Positions 24,830 to 33,618 of a stretch of 64,000 nucleotides of DNA are shown here, piece after piece. Below the pieces are notes generated by a model. The model had not been told where the DNA came from. It did not search any database and worked only from the letters and a program-made list of their open reading frames with translations. Each line of letters starts with the position of its first letter. The stretch's first letter is position 1. Source of the stretch: Limnobacter litoralis (GTDB taxonomy: Bacteria > Pseudomonadota > Gammaproteobacteria > Burkholderiales > Burkholderiaceae_B); the NCBI RefSeq assembly GCF_030160455.1, contig NZ_BSOJ01000032.1:148631-212630 (forward strand), in the 5' to 3' direction. The position numbers were made by a program, and so were the translations under genes.

Positions 24830-27800
24830 ATGGGGACACGCAACATTGCAGCGGTGCTGCTGGGCGCAGCGTTGGTCACACTGGGGGGGTGTTGGTCATC
24901 CGGCAACGATTCAGGAGGTGGCAGCGCATCCGTCAGCCCGTCTGGCAGTGGTGGTTCCACGGTCACCCCCTCTGAGGCAAATGGGCGGGTGTTTTTGATC
25001 AAACCAGGCCCCAACGCCACCACCGACATGGTCAAGGCCATGGTTCAACTCAAACCCAAGGACGTGCTGCGGTTCGACTGCGGGTTTTTCAACCTGACGA
25101 CCGGCATTCAAATCACCGCCACAGAAGATGTCACGATCGAAGGCTGCGGCAAAGACAACACGTTCCTGTCCTTTCGGGACAGCAATTCCCAGGAAGGCTT
25201 TCTGGCGTCCAACGTGGTGGGCGTAACCCTGCAAGACCTCACGATTGGCGATTCTCCCGGTGACGCCATCAAGATGAAGGGCGTCAACCATGGCAACATT
25301 TTGCGCGCGCGGGCCATTTGGAGCAGTGGTCGCAAAACAGCGGCCGAGGTGCCCATCACCGCTCAAAACTTCAAACAACAGGTGAAGGTGGGTTGCACCG
25401 ACCCTGCCCGACACGACCCCAACAACCCCAATCCACTGGAGACCGATCACAGTTCGCCCGATTACACCGTCAGCACCGCATCGGGCCGATATGGCATTTA
25501 CCCGGTGCAGTCGCGCAACATCTTGGTGGAAGACACGGAATCAATCGGTGCATCGGATGCAGGCATTTACGTGGGCCAAACCAATATCGCCAAGATCCGC
25601 AAAAGCAGGGCGGCCTTTAACGTGTTCGGGTTTGAAATTGAAAACGTTCAGAATGGCGAATATTCAGAGAACGTGGCTGAATGCAATTCTGGTGGCTTTT
25701 TGGTGTACGACCTGGACAACCTGACGCAATACGGATCCAAGTCGCGGGTGTACAACAACATTGCACGCAACAACAACACGTACAACTTCGCGGTGCCCGG
25801 TTCAATCGTTTCCAACGTGCCACGCGGTTCGGGCCTGATCACGCTGGCCTACGACAAAATCGACATTTTCGGCAACACGTTTGAAAACAACGGCACAGCG
25901 GGCATCATTTTGACCAGCTATGACCTGTTGGGTGAAAACGGCGACCGTCGAATGGACGTGTATTCCGAAGCGGTGAATATTTACGGCAACACCTTTAAAA
26001 ACAACGGCAATGACCTGCCTTCACCCGACTTTGCCACCATTGTGGCCACCCAGGGGTCCCAGATCAGCACGGCTTTTCCGGCGGTGGTAGGCATTAAAAA
26101 TGCTGCGGCGGGTGGCGGTTACCGGGGTGCCCACATTGTGTGGGACGGCTACATGGACAGCCTGAACAAAGACTGTGCTGCCCCCACCGACAAGGACGGC
26201 AAACCGGTGCCGGTGGACGCTGAGGGCAAGCCCATTCAGGGCAACCAGTACCCCAACCCCAGTTGCCGGTACAACAAGTACAAGTTCGATACACAAGGCA
26301 AGCGGATTGTGCCCAAATGGTGGTTCAGTTGCATCAACCCCGACAACAATTTTTCATCGGACAGTCTCGCCTTCTCCAATTTCCATGGCACGCGCGGTCT
26401 GGATGCCGTGGTCAACCTCAATACCAATGACCCCACCAAAAACCTGTCGGTGGAATACATCAACAGCATTGCAAGCGGCATTCCGCTGCTGGCGGCCGAT
26501 CTGGATGTCAGCAAGCACAACTGCATGGCGCGTTTTGGCGCGGGTTTGCCCCATTTGCCAGACTTCGCTTTTGAGCCCTACACACCCACAGGTGCCTACG
26601 CGCCAGAACCCGTGCAAGCCAGGGTGGATGCACTGTGCAACGCCCCGCAAAAAGCGGGTGAGGTCAACGAAGCCGCGTATGAGGTGAACTGTCCTGATTT
26701 GGCCCAGTACAACCTGTTTGCCGATGCCCAGGACCCACGAAGCATGCCCAATGGACAAGGCATGCCGTATGTGTTGAACACCAAGCTGTTCAGTGACTAT
26801 GCGCTCAAGCACCGGGTGATGTTTATTCCGCGTGGCAAGAAGGCGGTGTTTCTGGCCGATGAAGACAAGCGCATCAACTCCACCATTGACTTCCCGGTGG
26901 GCACCATCATTGCCAAAACCTTTGCCTTCGTAGACCAGCCCAAGGGCACCGAAATGCCTTACGAAACCCGTTTGTTGATCAAACGTCAGCGTGAAGACGG
27001 TCAAAAATACTGGGAAGGGTTGGAGTACGTGTGGCAAACCGGTGAAGGCGGTGCCCGCAAAGCCCTGTTGACCCAATACGGGGGCACCGCAAGCGCCAGT
27101 TGGGACTATGTGGACAATGACACCGGTGTGCGTCACCAGGGCAGCACCAATGAATACCTGCTGCCCAATGCCAGCCAGTGTTCGGTTTGCCACAGCAACA
27201 ACGATGTGGACCCGGGTACTGCGCCCATTGGCCCCAAACCACGTAACCTGAACCGGGCCTACCACACCGAGTCGCCTTTGGCTGTCGGCCAAAGTCAGCA
27301 TGCAGTCAATGGCAAGAACCAGCTGAAATTCATGTGTGACAACGGGTTGATGACGGGCTGCCCAAGCAGCTTCAATCTGGATTCCCGTGGTGTGGCCACC
27401 AATGTTCGGCACAATCCGAGGTTCAACATGGCGGGTGACTCCGGTTTGCCTGCAAACTCAAAAGGGGACATTGAGGCCCGTGCCCGATCCTATCTGGAGG
27501 CCAATTGCGCCCACTGTCACAACGAAAACGGCCAGGCCTCCAACACCGGCTTTTATCTGGATGTGTTCCGCAGGGTTGACGGCAACATGGGTGTGTGCAA
27601 AAAGCCAACCGCCAGCGGCACAGAAGGGCGGGGCGGCCGAATTTACGACATCACGCCTGCGCACTCAGATCAGTCGATTTTGACTTATCGCATCGGGCCT
27701 GATGCCACAGCCATTGCGGCGCGCATGCCACAACTGGGTCGCAGTGTGGTGGACACCGAGGCGGTGGCATTGATCTCCAAATGGATCGACACCGTGGTGG

Positions 27801-27895
27801 ACAACACCTACGACAACGCCGACGCTTGCCAGGCCAGCAACAATCAACAACAAGGCACCTCACTTCCTGTGGTGGGCACAGTGCCAATTCCGTAG
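24830..27895 (+). CDS. Parallel beta-helix / diheme cytochrome c fusion lipoprotein
   Basis: A 1021-residue exported lipoprotein (lipobox LGGC near residue 21, then a Gly/Ser linker). Residues about 50-420 read as right-handed parallel beta-helix repeats (VTIEGCGKDNTFLSF, VTLQDLTIGDSPGDAIK, NIYGNTFKNNG), matching the family I know as TIGR03805. Residues about 580-1010 match the HNE_0200/SO2930-type diheme cytochrome family (TIGR03806), with CSVCH at 784-788 and CAHCH at 893-897; distal Met or His ligands were not assigned. The two families usually occur as adjacent genes or as a fusion, function unknown. A carbohydrate-binding or surface-recognition arm joined to an electron-transfer module is a reasonable reading. 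A strong terminator follows. Confidence 0.85.
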   Translation: MGTRNIAAVLLGAALVTLGGCWSSGNDSGGGSASVSPSGSGGSTVTPSEANGRVFLIKPGPNATTDMVKAMVQLKPKDVLRFDCGFFNLTTGIQITATEDVTIEGCGKDNTFLSFRDSNSQEGFLASNVVGVTLQDLTIGDSPGDAIKMKGVNHGNILRARAIWSSGRKTAAEVPITAQNFKQQVKVGCTDPARHDPNNPNPLETDHSSPDYTVSTASGRYGIYPVQSRNILVEDTESIGASDAGIYVGQTNIAKIRKSRAAFNVFGFEIENVQNGEYSENVAECNSGGFLVYDLDNLTQYGSKSRVYNNIARNNNTYNFAVPGSIVSNVPRGSGLITLAYDKIDIFGNTFENNGTAGIILTSYDLLGENGDRRMDVYSEAVNIYGNTFKNNGNDLPSPDFATIVATQGSQISTAFPAVVGIKNAAAGGGYRGAHIVWDGYMDSLNKDCAAPTDKDGKPVPVDAEGKPIQGNQYPNPSCRYNKYKFDTQGKRIVPKWWFSCINPDNNFSSDSLAFSNFHGTRGLDAVVNLNTNDPTKNLSVEYINSIASGIPLLAADLDVSKHNCMARFGAGLPHLPDFAFEPYTPTGAYAPEPVQARVDALCNAPQKAGEVNEAAYEVNCPDLAQYNLFADAQDPRSMPNGQGMPYVLNTKLFSDYALKHRVMFIPRGKKAVFLADEDKRINSTIDFPVGTIIAKTFAFVDQPKGTEMPYETRLLIKRQREDGQKYWEGLEYVWQTGEGGARKALLTQYGGTASASWDYVDNDTGVRHQGSTNEYLLPNASQCSVCHSNNDVDPGTAPIGPKPRNLNRAYHTESPLAVGQSQHAVNGKNQLKFMCDNGLMTGCPSSFNLDSRGVATNVRHNPRFNMAGDSGLPANSKGDIEARARSYLEANCAHCHNENGQASNTGFYLDVFRRVDGNMGVCKKPTASGTEGRGGRIYDITPAHSDQSILTYRIGPDATAIAARMPQLGRSVVDTEAVALISKWIDTVVDNTYDNADACQASNNQQQGTSLPVVGTVPIP

Positions 27896-27924
27896 CCTGA
27901 GTCTCTGTCAGAGGCTGCGTTTTC

Positions 27925-27956
27925 AGGGGGTGTTTCGCAAGGAACGTCCCCTTTTT
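27925..27956 (+). terminator. Rho-independent terminator of the beta-helix cytochrome gene
   Basis: A 12-base stem with three G-U pairs (27925-27936 with 27941-27952), a GCAA tetraloop of the stable GNRA class and a TTTTT tract, 30 bases after the stop codon. It insulates the cytochrome from the MscS gene at 27993. Confidence 0.88.
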
Positions 27957-27992
27957 CCATTTTGGGGCTGAAAGTTTTGTATCCTTGGGGCT

Positions 27993-28811
27993 ATGGCTTT
28001 TTTACACGACCCCACCACACTGTTTCTTTTCAAGCTGTTGGCTACGCTGTTGCTGTTGGCCAGTGGCTTTTTCGTCAACCGGGCACTGTCTTGGTCATTG
28101 CGCAGGCTTCACCCCAATCGGCCAGACAAGGCCCGTTCGCAGCTGGTGTTTGTGAAAAACCTGGTGCGGCTGGTGGTGTTCGTGTGTCTGGTGATCGTGT
28201 GGGCCTCTCAGATTTCGGGGGCCCTGCTGTCGGTGGCTGCCATCGCCGGTGCGCTGATCATCACCGGCAAGGAGTTTGTTCTCAGTCTGTTTGGTTATGT
28301 GAACATTTCGTTGGCGAAACCCTTTCGCATTGGCGACTACATTGAAATTGGCGTGCAAAACGGGCGAGTGATTGACATCGACCTGCTGACCACCAAGTTG
28401 TTTGAAATTGGCCCCTCGGGCAAATACACCGGGCGGCGTCTGGCGGTGCCCAATTCGATGGTATTTACCCACACGGTGAAGCATTCTTCCATGTTGGGGC
28501 ATTTCAGCCTGTATCAAATTGAAATCATCTTGCCGTTCACTGCAGACACCAAGCGGGCCGAGGAAGTGGCCTTGAAGGTGGCCAAGGCAGTGGCCGATGA
28601 ATGGGTAGAGGCCGCAGACCGCTACTTCGACATGATCGAGGTGGCTGATTTTGTGGATTTGCCCAGCGCGCACCCTGCCGTGTTCTGGCAGGCCTACAAC
28701 GAGTTGGCGCACAAAATGATTATTCGCATGGCCTGCCCACTCGACAAGCGGGGCGACGCCGAGCAGGCGGTTTATCGTGGCTTTTGGCAGGAATTCGGGC
28801 CCGTGCGCTAA
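27993..28811 (+). CDS. MscS-type mechanosensitive channel
   Basis: A 272-residue small-conductance mechanosensitive channel homologue. Three N-terminal helices (residues about 8-28, 50-70, 75-100) precede the MscS beta domain. The pore helix region LSVAAIAGALIITGKEFVLSLFGYVNISLAKPFRIGDYIEI matches the conserved third helix and start of the cytoplasmic vestibule, including the Gly/Ala spacing and the PF.iGD turn. It opens on membrane tension and releases solutes during hypo-osmotic shock, which fits with the ectoine genes further along in this cell. It stands alone, and is convergent with the DUF5329 gene. Confidence 0.9.
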   Translation: MAFLHDPTTLFLFKLLATLLLLASGFFVNRALSWSLRRLHPNRPDKARSQLVFVKNLVRLVVFVCLVIVWASQISGALLSVAAIAGALIITGKEFVLSLFGYVNISLAKPFRIGDYIEIGVQNGRVIDIDLLTTKLFEIGPSGKYTGRRLAVPNSMVFTHTVKHSSMLGHFSLYQIEIILPFTADTKRAEEVALKVAKAVADEWVEAADRYFDMIEVADFVDLPSAHPAVFWQAYNELAHKMIIRMACPLDKRGDAEQAVYRGFWQEFGPVR

Positions 28812-28832
28812 AGCGATCTAATCGGGACGGGC

Positions 28833-29225
28833 TTATTGGCCCTTTTCGCGATATTTCATCAACTCGCGGGTCAGCCACGCATTGCTGGTCTGCTCGGGCT
28901 GGTTGGGGCACTTGACGGTGTACACCCGGCCGCTCAATTCGCTTTTGGTGGCGGCCAGTTTGATGAAGTCCTCTGTTGTCAGAATGTCGTCCCAGTAGTA
29001 ATTCAACTTGCGTTCAATGTGCTTTCGCGCTTCCGGGCCTTTGTGCGCGCTTCCATTCCTGTTGTAGGTGCAGTCGCTTTGTTGAACAAAATCAAGAAGG
29101 TGGTTGATTTCAGCCTGGGTGGATTTGGCGGGCGATGCTTCTGCAGCCAGGGCTGTAAACACCATGAAAAGCCCCAGAATGGCGATCATCAAAAAGCGGG
29201 TAACGGCGTTGTTTTTCACATTCAT
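28833..29225 (-). CDS. DUF5329 family secreted protein
   Basis: A 130-residue protein starting at the ATG at 29225, with a Sec signal peptide (FLMIAILGLFMVFTALAAEAS) and a mature part matching DUF5329. Its markers are EINHLLDFVQQSDCTYNRNGS near the start, ARKHIERKLNYYWDDILTTEDFIKLAA in the middle and GRVYTVKCP near the end, giving two Cys that could form a disulfide. The family function is unknown. Several in-frame starts exist; the upstream GTG would give a non-cleavable longer leader. It faces away from the hydrolase at 29389, sharing a divergent regulatory region. Confidence 0.8.
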   Translation of the reverse strand: MNVKNNAVTRFLMIAILGLFMVFTALAAEASPAKSTQAEINHLLDFVQQSDCTYNRNGSAHKGPEARKHIERKLNYYWDDILTTEDFIKLAATKSELSGRVYTVKCPNQPEQTSNAWLTRELMKYREKGQ

Positions 29226-29319
29226 GTCCTTTTTTTGCGAATGCACATTCTACTTTGTGCATTGACAGTGGGGTTATCCCCACTTACCTTTACATCAGTC
29301 AATGTTACATTTGAAATAA

Positions 29320-29333
29320 CAAACAAACGTTTG
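29320..29333. promoter_or_regulatory. CAAAC-AAAC-GTTTG box (PsrA-like motif)
   Basis: A perfect 5+5 inverted repeat with a 4-base spacer, 56-69 bases upstream of the alpha/beta-hydrolase start. The consensus for the Pseudomonas fatty-acid-sensing TetR regulator PsrA is G/CAAAC-N2-4-GTTTG/C, and this site fits it exactly. Whether a PsrA-like protein exists here is unknown; the nearby 10-base core is shared with the site at 3278-3289. Confidence 0.45.
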
Positions 29334-29388
29334 ACTGAATAAAAAAGCAGTCCACCTGCACCAAGCCCACCGTTGGAGAACACGACAG

Positions 29389-30384
29389 ATGGTTAAAGAA
29401 GTCGCCGCCGCACAGACTGGCATGCATCAGCTTGAATTGGCCTTTCTGAAAGATGTTGGACCGAAATACCTCACCCTGGCCCGCGCGCCCCATGGACTGA
29501 AGATCCGCCAATGGAAAAGCCGTTCTACCGTGCCCCTGCTGAACAAGCTGCATGCCGGTTTTTCGGGTTTGAAGCGCAAGCAGGCCTTGGTGGATGATCA
29601 TCGGCTGGTCTGGCTGGAAGGTGGTTTGCCCGAGGGCACGCCCGTTGTCCTGCTTCATGGTTTTGCATCCAACAAGGAAAACTGGCTGTCGCTGGTGCCT
29701 TTTTTGTTGCGCCACTATCGCGTGTTTGTGCTGGACCTGCCCGGCTGGGGTGAAAGCACCTTCAACGCCAACTTGCCTTACGGCCTCGACGACCAGGTGG
29801 CCCGTGTGGCCAGTTGGATGCAGGCACACGTGTCAGGCAAGGCGCATGTGGTTGGCAACTCCGTAGGGGGCATTGTGGCGGGCTTGTTGGCAGGCCGCCA
29901 CCCCGAACTGACCAAAACCGTGTGTTTGATGAATCCGGCAGGGGCCAAGGGAAGCAACGCCACACGATTTGAAGATGGCTTGCGCAAAGGGCAAAACCCG
30001 ATGATTGTCGAGAGCCTGGCCGGTGCCCACACCCTGCTGAGTCTCGCCATTCACAGCAAGCCGATTGCATTGGCCCTGGCCCCATTGATGGCGCAAGACC
30101 TGATCAACCGTCGGCACGTGAACCGCCACCTGTTTCATCAGATGTTTGTGAATGCCCCCGATGAAAGCAAGCGCGGCATGTGCAACATCGAGTCACCTGC
30201 CTTGATCATGTGGGGCAAAGAGGACAAGTTGGTGCATTACACCGGCGCGTTTCTGTATCAGGAAGTCATTCCCGGTTCAGAGCTTGTTTTGTTTGATCAG
30301 GTTGGCCACCTGCCCATGGTCGAGATCCCAATGAAAACCACCAAAACCCTCCAGAACTTCTGGAAATCGGTCGAATCCGAATAA
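29389..30384 (+). CDS. Alpha/beta-hydrolase, probable lipase/esterase
   Basis: A 331-residue alpha/beta-hydrolase with the nucleophile Ser in VVGNSVGGIVAG (about residue 160), the HGF oxyanion motif in VVLLHGFASNKENW (about 85-98) and a C-terminal DQVGHLPMVEIP holding the catalytic His. IMWGKEDKLVHY carries the catalytic Asp. Between the strands is a cap of helices, ending with a run that reads RRHVNRHLFHQMF. No signal peptide is present. The substrate is unknown; a fatty-acid or ester role is suggested only by the PsrA-like box upstream. Confidence 0.85.
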   Translation: MVKEVAAAQTGMHQLELAFLKDVGPKYLTLARAPHGLKIRQWKSRSTVPLLNKLHAGFSGLKRKQALVDDHRLVWLEGGLPEGTPVVLLHGFASNKENWLSLVPFLLRHYRVFVLDLPGWGESTFNANLPYGLDDQVARVASWMQAHVSGKAHVVGNSVGGIVAGLLAGRHPELTKTVCLMNPAGAKGSNATRFEDGLRKGQNPMIVESLAGAHTLLSLAIHSKPIALALAPLMAQDLINRRHVNRHLFHQMFVNAPDESKRGMCNIESPALIMWGKEDKLVHYTGAFLYQEVIPGSELVLFDQVGHLPMVEIPMKTTKTLQNFWKSVESE

Positions 30385-30420
30385 ACTTGGGTCAGGAATA
30401 ACTGACAACAAGGGGTTTGC

Positions 30421-30720
30421 ATGAAATTTCGTTCAGGAGCAGTGGCCGTATTGTGTCTGGCAGCATTGGCATTGACTGCGTGCAGCAAGAAACTGGAAGG
30501 CACCTACAAAGACGATTTGGGTTTGCAAAAGTACGAGTTCAAGTCGGATGGCAATGTGTACGTGTCTACCATGGGCATCACCAAAGAAAGCAAGTACACC
30601 GTTGAAGACAAAAAGGTGAAGATCAAAAACGGCGACGACGTCACCATTTATGACCTTCAGGACGACGGTACCATCAAAGGGCCCTTGGGCATGTTGCTCA
30701 AGCCCCAGCCCGGCAAATAA
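30421..30720 (+). CDS. Small lipoprotein, 99 residues
   Basis: A short lipoprotein with the lipobox LALTAC at residues 16-21 and a mature part of about 79 residues. It is beta-rich (LEGTYKDDLGLQKYEFKSDGNVYVSTMG, KYTVEDKKVKIKNGDDVTIYDL), a pattern of small one-domain beta proteins that often sit in the outer membrane. No family is recognised. AACAAGG precedes the ATG by nine bases. It ends exactly where the convergent enoyl-CoA hydratase gene ends, with no intergenic space. Confidence 0.75.
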   Translation: MKFRSGAVAVLCLAALALTACSKKLEGTYKDDLGLQKYEFKSDGNVYVSTMGITKESKYTVEDKKVKIKNGDDVTIYDLQDDGTIKGPLGMLLKPQPGK

Positions 30721-31488
30721 TTACTTCTTTCTGGCGGCCGCCAGTTGCGCCTGCAAGGCATCAATGCGCTGGTGGTTGTCTTCTGAACCGATGTAAGTTC
30801 TGAACAGCCACTCCTGGGTGCGCATGGACGTGTCCAGGTCTTGGTTCAGCACCACATTTGACAGGCGTTTGGTTTCAGCCAGTGCGGCCCGGTCGTAGCC
30901 TGCCATGTCTTTTGCAATTTGCGCCACGCTGCTCAACAGTTCGCCTTCTGCAAACACTTTGCTGACATATCCCATGCGTTCGGCTTCAGCCGCGTCATAG
31001 ATTCGGCCTGTCAGGGCCACTTCCTTGGCTCGGCCCAGGCCGATGATGCGCCACAGGGGGTCCATGATGGGGGTCAGTGACAGCACAATTTCACGCTGCC
31101 CGAACTTTGCGCGTGTGGAGGCATAGCGAATGTCACACATCATCGTCAGGTCGAAACCTCCGGCAATGGCTGCACCGCCAACCGCGCAAATCACGGGCTG
31201 TTCTGCAAACAGGATGGCGCGGTATGCCCTGTGAAACAGCGCGGTGTAGGCCTCGTTGCTGACTTTCTCCAGCTTTCGAATTTCATTGAGGTCAAAGCCA
31301 GCCGAAAAATAGCGCTCTCCACCGGTCAACACAATCACATTCACGTCCTGGCGATGCCCCAGGTTTTTGAACATGTTCTCAATTTCCAGCAGCACGTCGG
31401 GTGCCAGCGCGTTGCCTTTGTCCGGGCGATGAATGGTGACCGTGGCCACTTTGTGTTCAATGTGAAGCTGTAGGTACTGGAATTCCAT
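30721..31488 (-). CDS. Enoyl-CoA hydratase/isomerase family protein
   Basis: A 255-residue crotonase-fold protein. The AG motif FSAGFDLNE near residue 65 and AVGGAAIAGGFDLTMMCDIRYAS near residue 110 form the oxyanion hole and CoA pocket. In place of the first catalytic Glu of enoyl-CoA hydratase (GGCE) the sequence has Asp in GGFD, while the second acidic position, Glu in FGQREI, is kept. It may therefore be an isomerase or another crotonase activity rather than a standard hydratase. It starts at the ATG at 31488 (GAGAG upstream). It is divergent from the chemotaxis cluster and shares the region with the phased repeats at 31538-31561. Confidence 0.82.
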   Translation of the reverse strand: MEFQYLQLHIEHKVATVTIHRPDKGNALAPDVLLEIENMFKNLGHRQDVNVIVLTGGERYFSAGFDLNEIRKLEKVSNEAYTALFHRAYRAILFAEQPVICAVGGAAIAGGFDLTMMCDIRYASTRAKFGQREIVLSLTPIMDPLWRIIGLGRAKEVALTGRIYDAAEAERMGYVSKVFAEGELLSSVAQIAKDMAGYDRAALAETKRLSNVVLNQDLDTSMRTQEWLFRTYIGSEDNHQRIDALQAQLAAARKK

Positions 31489-31537
31489 GAAATGCTCTCT
31501 GTCTCTCATTGTTGTGATGGGGAAATCCCGAATTGCC

Positions 31538-31561
31538 TTGTAACGTTTTGTAACAACTTGT
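31538..31561. repeat. Three TTGT motifs phased at 10 bases
   Basis: TTGTAAC at 31538-31544 and 31548-31554, then TTGT at 31558-31561, place the same tetranucleotide on one face of the helix at exact 10-base steps. The site lies in the divergent region between the enoyl-CoA hydratase and the chemotaxis genes and may bind a regulator acting on either. Confidence 0.4.
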
Positions 31562-31699
31562 CGCGACGTTTGACCTGATTTACCACTTCTTTTCGTGGTT
31601 TTGAAAAACAGGGTCGGGTACACAATAACTCAAATGGGCTATCCCCTGATGCAGGTTGTGCGCCCAGACCCCGATCAAAATTCTGCGGAAAAAGACCCC

Positions 31700-32899
31700 A
31701 TGGCAAATCAGGACAATTTAAAAGGGACCTTGGAAAAAATCGTACCACTGCTGGCCCTTGTGTTTTCTTTGGCACTGGCGTCTGCGGGTGCATTTGTCGG
31801 TCAGGCCTGGATTGGACTGGCCTTTGGCCTGGTGGCCGTGGTAATTGGTTTTGTGGCAGGGCGGCTTGGGCAGTCAAAGTCCGACCCCGTCGAGCAGACC
31901 CGGCAGGCCGAAGAAGACCTCCGCATAGAGCAACAAAACACCCATGATCAGCACGAGTTTCATGAACTCGGTGAGCGCTGGGTTCCGACATTGAGCAATC
32001 AGTTGAAAACGGCCAACCAGCAGATGGAGCAGGGCATCGTTCAATTGACCGATTCATTTGGTGAAATTCACCAAAAGCTGAATGAAACCGTAAAACTGGC
32101 CACCGAGGCTGCTGGCGTGTTGGGCCAGAGCACTGGCGGTGGCAGCGGTCTGTCTGAAAGTGTGCAGCACACTTTGACAGGCATGTTGAGCGACATCAAA
32201 AAGTCATTGGATGAAAAAGCCGTGATTTTTCAGGAAGTACGCGGATTTGTGACCTCCACCGATGAACTTGCCAAAATGGCCACTTCGGTAGAGGAACTGG
32301 CAGGCAAGACGAATTTGCTGGCCTTGAATGCGGCCATCGAAGCCGCTCGCGCAGGTGAGGAAGGCCGAGGCTTTTCAATCGTGGCCGATGAGGTGCGCAA
32401 ACTGTCCATGTTGTCGGCAGACACAGGGTTGAAAATCCGCCAGCGTGTGGAGCAGATCGCTCAGGCTGCGCGCCGTGCAGGCGAGGGCGCCAAAAAAATG
32501 GAAGCGTCTGACCAGCACATGCTGGCAAGCGCCAATGAGGTGCTTCACGAGGTGGTCAGCCGCTTTGATGAAGTGACTGTGCCCTTGCATCACGCCAGTG
32601 AAAACATCATTCACAACACACGTCAGGTGTCATCCAGCCTGAACAGCGCAGTTGTGCATTTTCAGTTTCAAGATCGGGTGTCTCAAATTCTTGGGCATGT
32701 GGACGACAGTCTTCAAATGGTTCGGCAGCAGGTCAGCATGGGTTACAGCGGCCTGAATACGGCTGAGTTGATGCATGAACTTGAAAAGAATTACACCATG
32801 GCCGAAGAGCGCCACAATCACGGCGGCGCAGCCACAGCGGTGAAAAAGGCAGCAACCCCTGTGGCCAAGCCAGCAGACGACGACATTACATTTTTCTGA
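31700..32899 (+). CDS. Methyl-accepting chemotaxis protein without periplasmic domain
   Basis: A 399-residue receptor starting at the ATG at 31700. Two close membrane helices (residues 15-35 and 38-53) leave almost no periplasmic loop, and no HAMP domain is evident. The long helical signalling part has the strongly conserved tip [32 protein letters not shown] (about 208-240), then a helical return with [13 protein letters not shown]. The C-terminus, rich in Ala and Lys, lacks the NWETF-type pentapeptide. Stimuli may be sensed inside the cell or membrane. It heads the cheY-STAS-cheA-cheW cluster and lies 12 bases before it. Confidence 0.87.
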   Translation: MANQDNLKGTLEKIVPLLALVFSLALASAGAFVGQAWIGLAFGLVAVVIGFVAGRLGQSKSDPVEQTRQAEEDLRIEQQNTHDQHEFHELGERWVPTLSNQLKTANQQMEQGIVQLTDSFGEIHQKLNETVKLATEAAGVLGQSTGGGSGLSESVQHTLTGMLSDIKKSLDEKAVIFQEVRGFVTSTDELAKMATSVEELAGKTNLLALNAAIEAARAGEEGRGFSIVADEVRKLSMLSADTGLKIRQRVEQIAQAARRAGEGAKKMEASDQHMLASANEVLHEVVSRFDEVTVPLHHASENIIHNTRQVSSSLNSAVVHFQFQDRVSQILGHVDDSLQMVRQQVSMGYSGLNTAELMHELEKNYTMAEERHNHGGAATAVKKAATPVAKPADDDITFF

Positions 32900-32911
32900 G
32901 AAAGAGTCGCT

Positions 32912-33277
32912 ATGAGCAAGACTATTCTGATTGTGGACGATTCAACCTCCTTGAGGCAGGTGGTTTCGATGACCTTGAAAAGTCAGGGGTTTGATGTCGT
33001 CGAAGGCTGCGATGGCAAGGACGCGCTGACCAAGCTGGATGGCCGCAAAATCCATTTGATTGTGAGCGACTTGAACATGCCGAACATGGACGGCTTGAGC
33101 TTTGTTCGGGAAGTCAAAAAACTGCCGAACTACAAATTTGTACCCATCATCATGCTGACCACTGAGTCGGATGAAAAATTGAAATCCGAAGGCCAGCAGG
33201 CGGGGCTGAAAGCCTGGATGGTCAAGCCGTTCAAGCCCGAGCAAATGATTGCAGCAGTGAACAAGCTGGTTGCCTGA
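32912..33277 (+). CDS. cheY: CheY-like response regulator
   Basis: A 121-residue single receiver domain. Asp10-Asp11 region ILIVDDS, phosphoacceptor Asp53 in IVSDLNMPN, Thr in MLTTES and Lys in WMVKPFKP are all in place. As the partner of CheA in this cluster it likely carries the signal to the flagellar switch, FliM/FliN/FliG being encoded later in this window, or to another output. The AAAGAG ribosome site is close to the ATG, and the STAS gene follows after 31 bases. Confidence 0.93.
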   Translation: MSKTILIVDDSTSLRQVVSMTLKSQGFDVVEGCDGKDALTKLDGRKIHLIVSDLNMPNMDGLSFVREVKKLPNYKFVPIIMLTTESDEKLKSEGQQAGLKAWMVKPFKPEQMIAAVNKLVA

Positions 33278-33308
33278 TGCAACCCTTGAACCCTTTGAGG
33301 AGCTGAAC

Positions 33309-33614
33309 ATGGAGACCCTGAACGACACCGTGGCTGCAACGCAGGCCTATGCGCTGGAATGTCTCACAATTGCCGATTGTGGGCCCTTGTATGAGCGCAT
33401 CAAGCAGGGTTTGGCACAGGGTGAATCCATCGTGCTGAACTTGAGTGATTGCCAGGAAGTGGACACCGCAGGTTTGCAATTTCTGGTGGCCATCCAAAAT
33501 GACCCCGAAGTGAATTTGAAAGTGCATTGGACCAAACCCTCAGACACGGTGTCTCAAAAGGCGGCTCGCCTGGGCCTGACCTCGTGGATACACGCCGGCG
33601 CACTGGAGGTTTAA
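33309..33614 (+). CDS. STAS-domain protein in chemotaxis cluster
   Basis: A 101-residue STAS protein, starting at the ATG at 33309 (GAGGAGCTG upstream). The mid-protein strand-helix SIVLNLSDCQEVDTAGLQFLVAI is the STAS signature; the position normally phosphorylated on Ser in anti-anti-sigma factors holds Thr (Thr53). Similar STAS proteins occur in cheY-STAS-cheA-cheW sets that control surface motility or cell-cell contacts in proteobacteria. No anti-sigma factor is nearby, so a direct role with CheA or the CheY-like protein is more likely than a stress-type switch. Confidence 0.82.
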   Translation: METLNDTVAATQAYALECLTIADCGPLYERIKQGLAQGESIVLNLSDCQEVDTAGLQFLVAIQNDPEVNLKVHWTKPSDTVSQKAARLGLTSWIHAGALEV

Positions 33615-33618
33615 GCAC

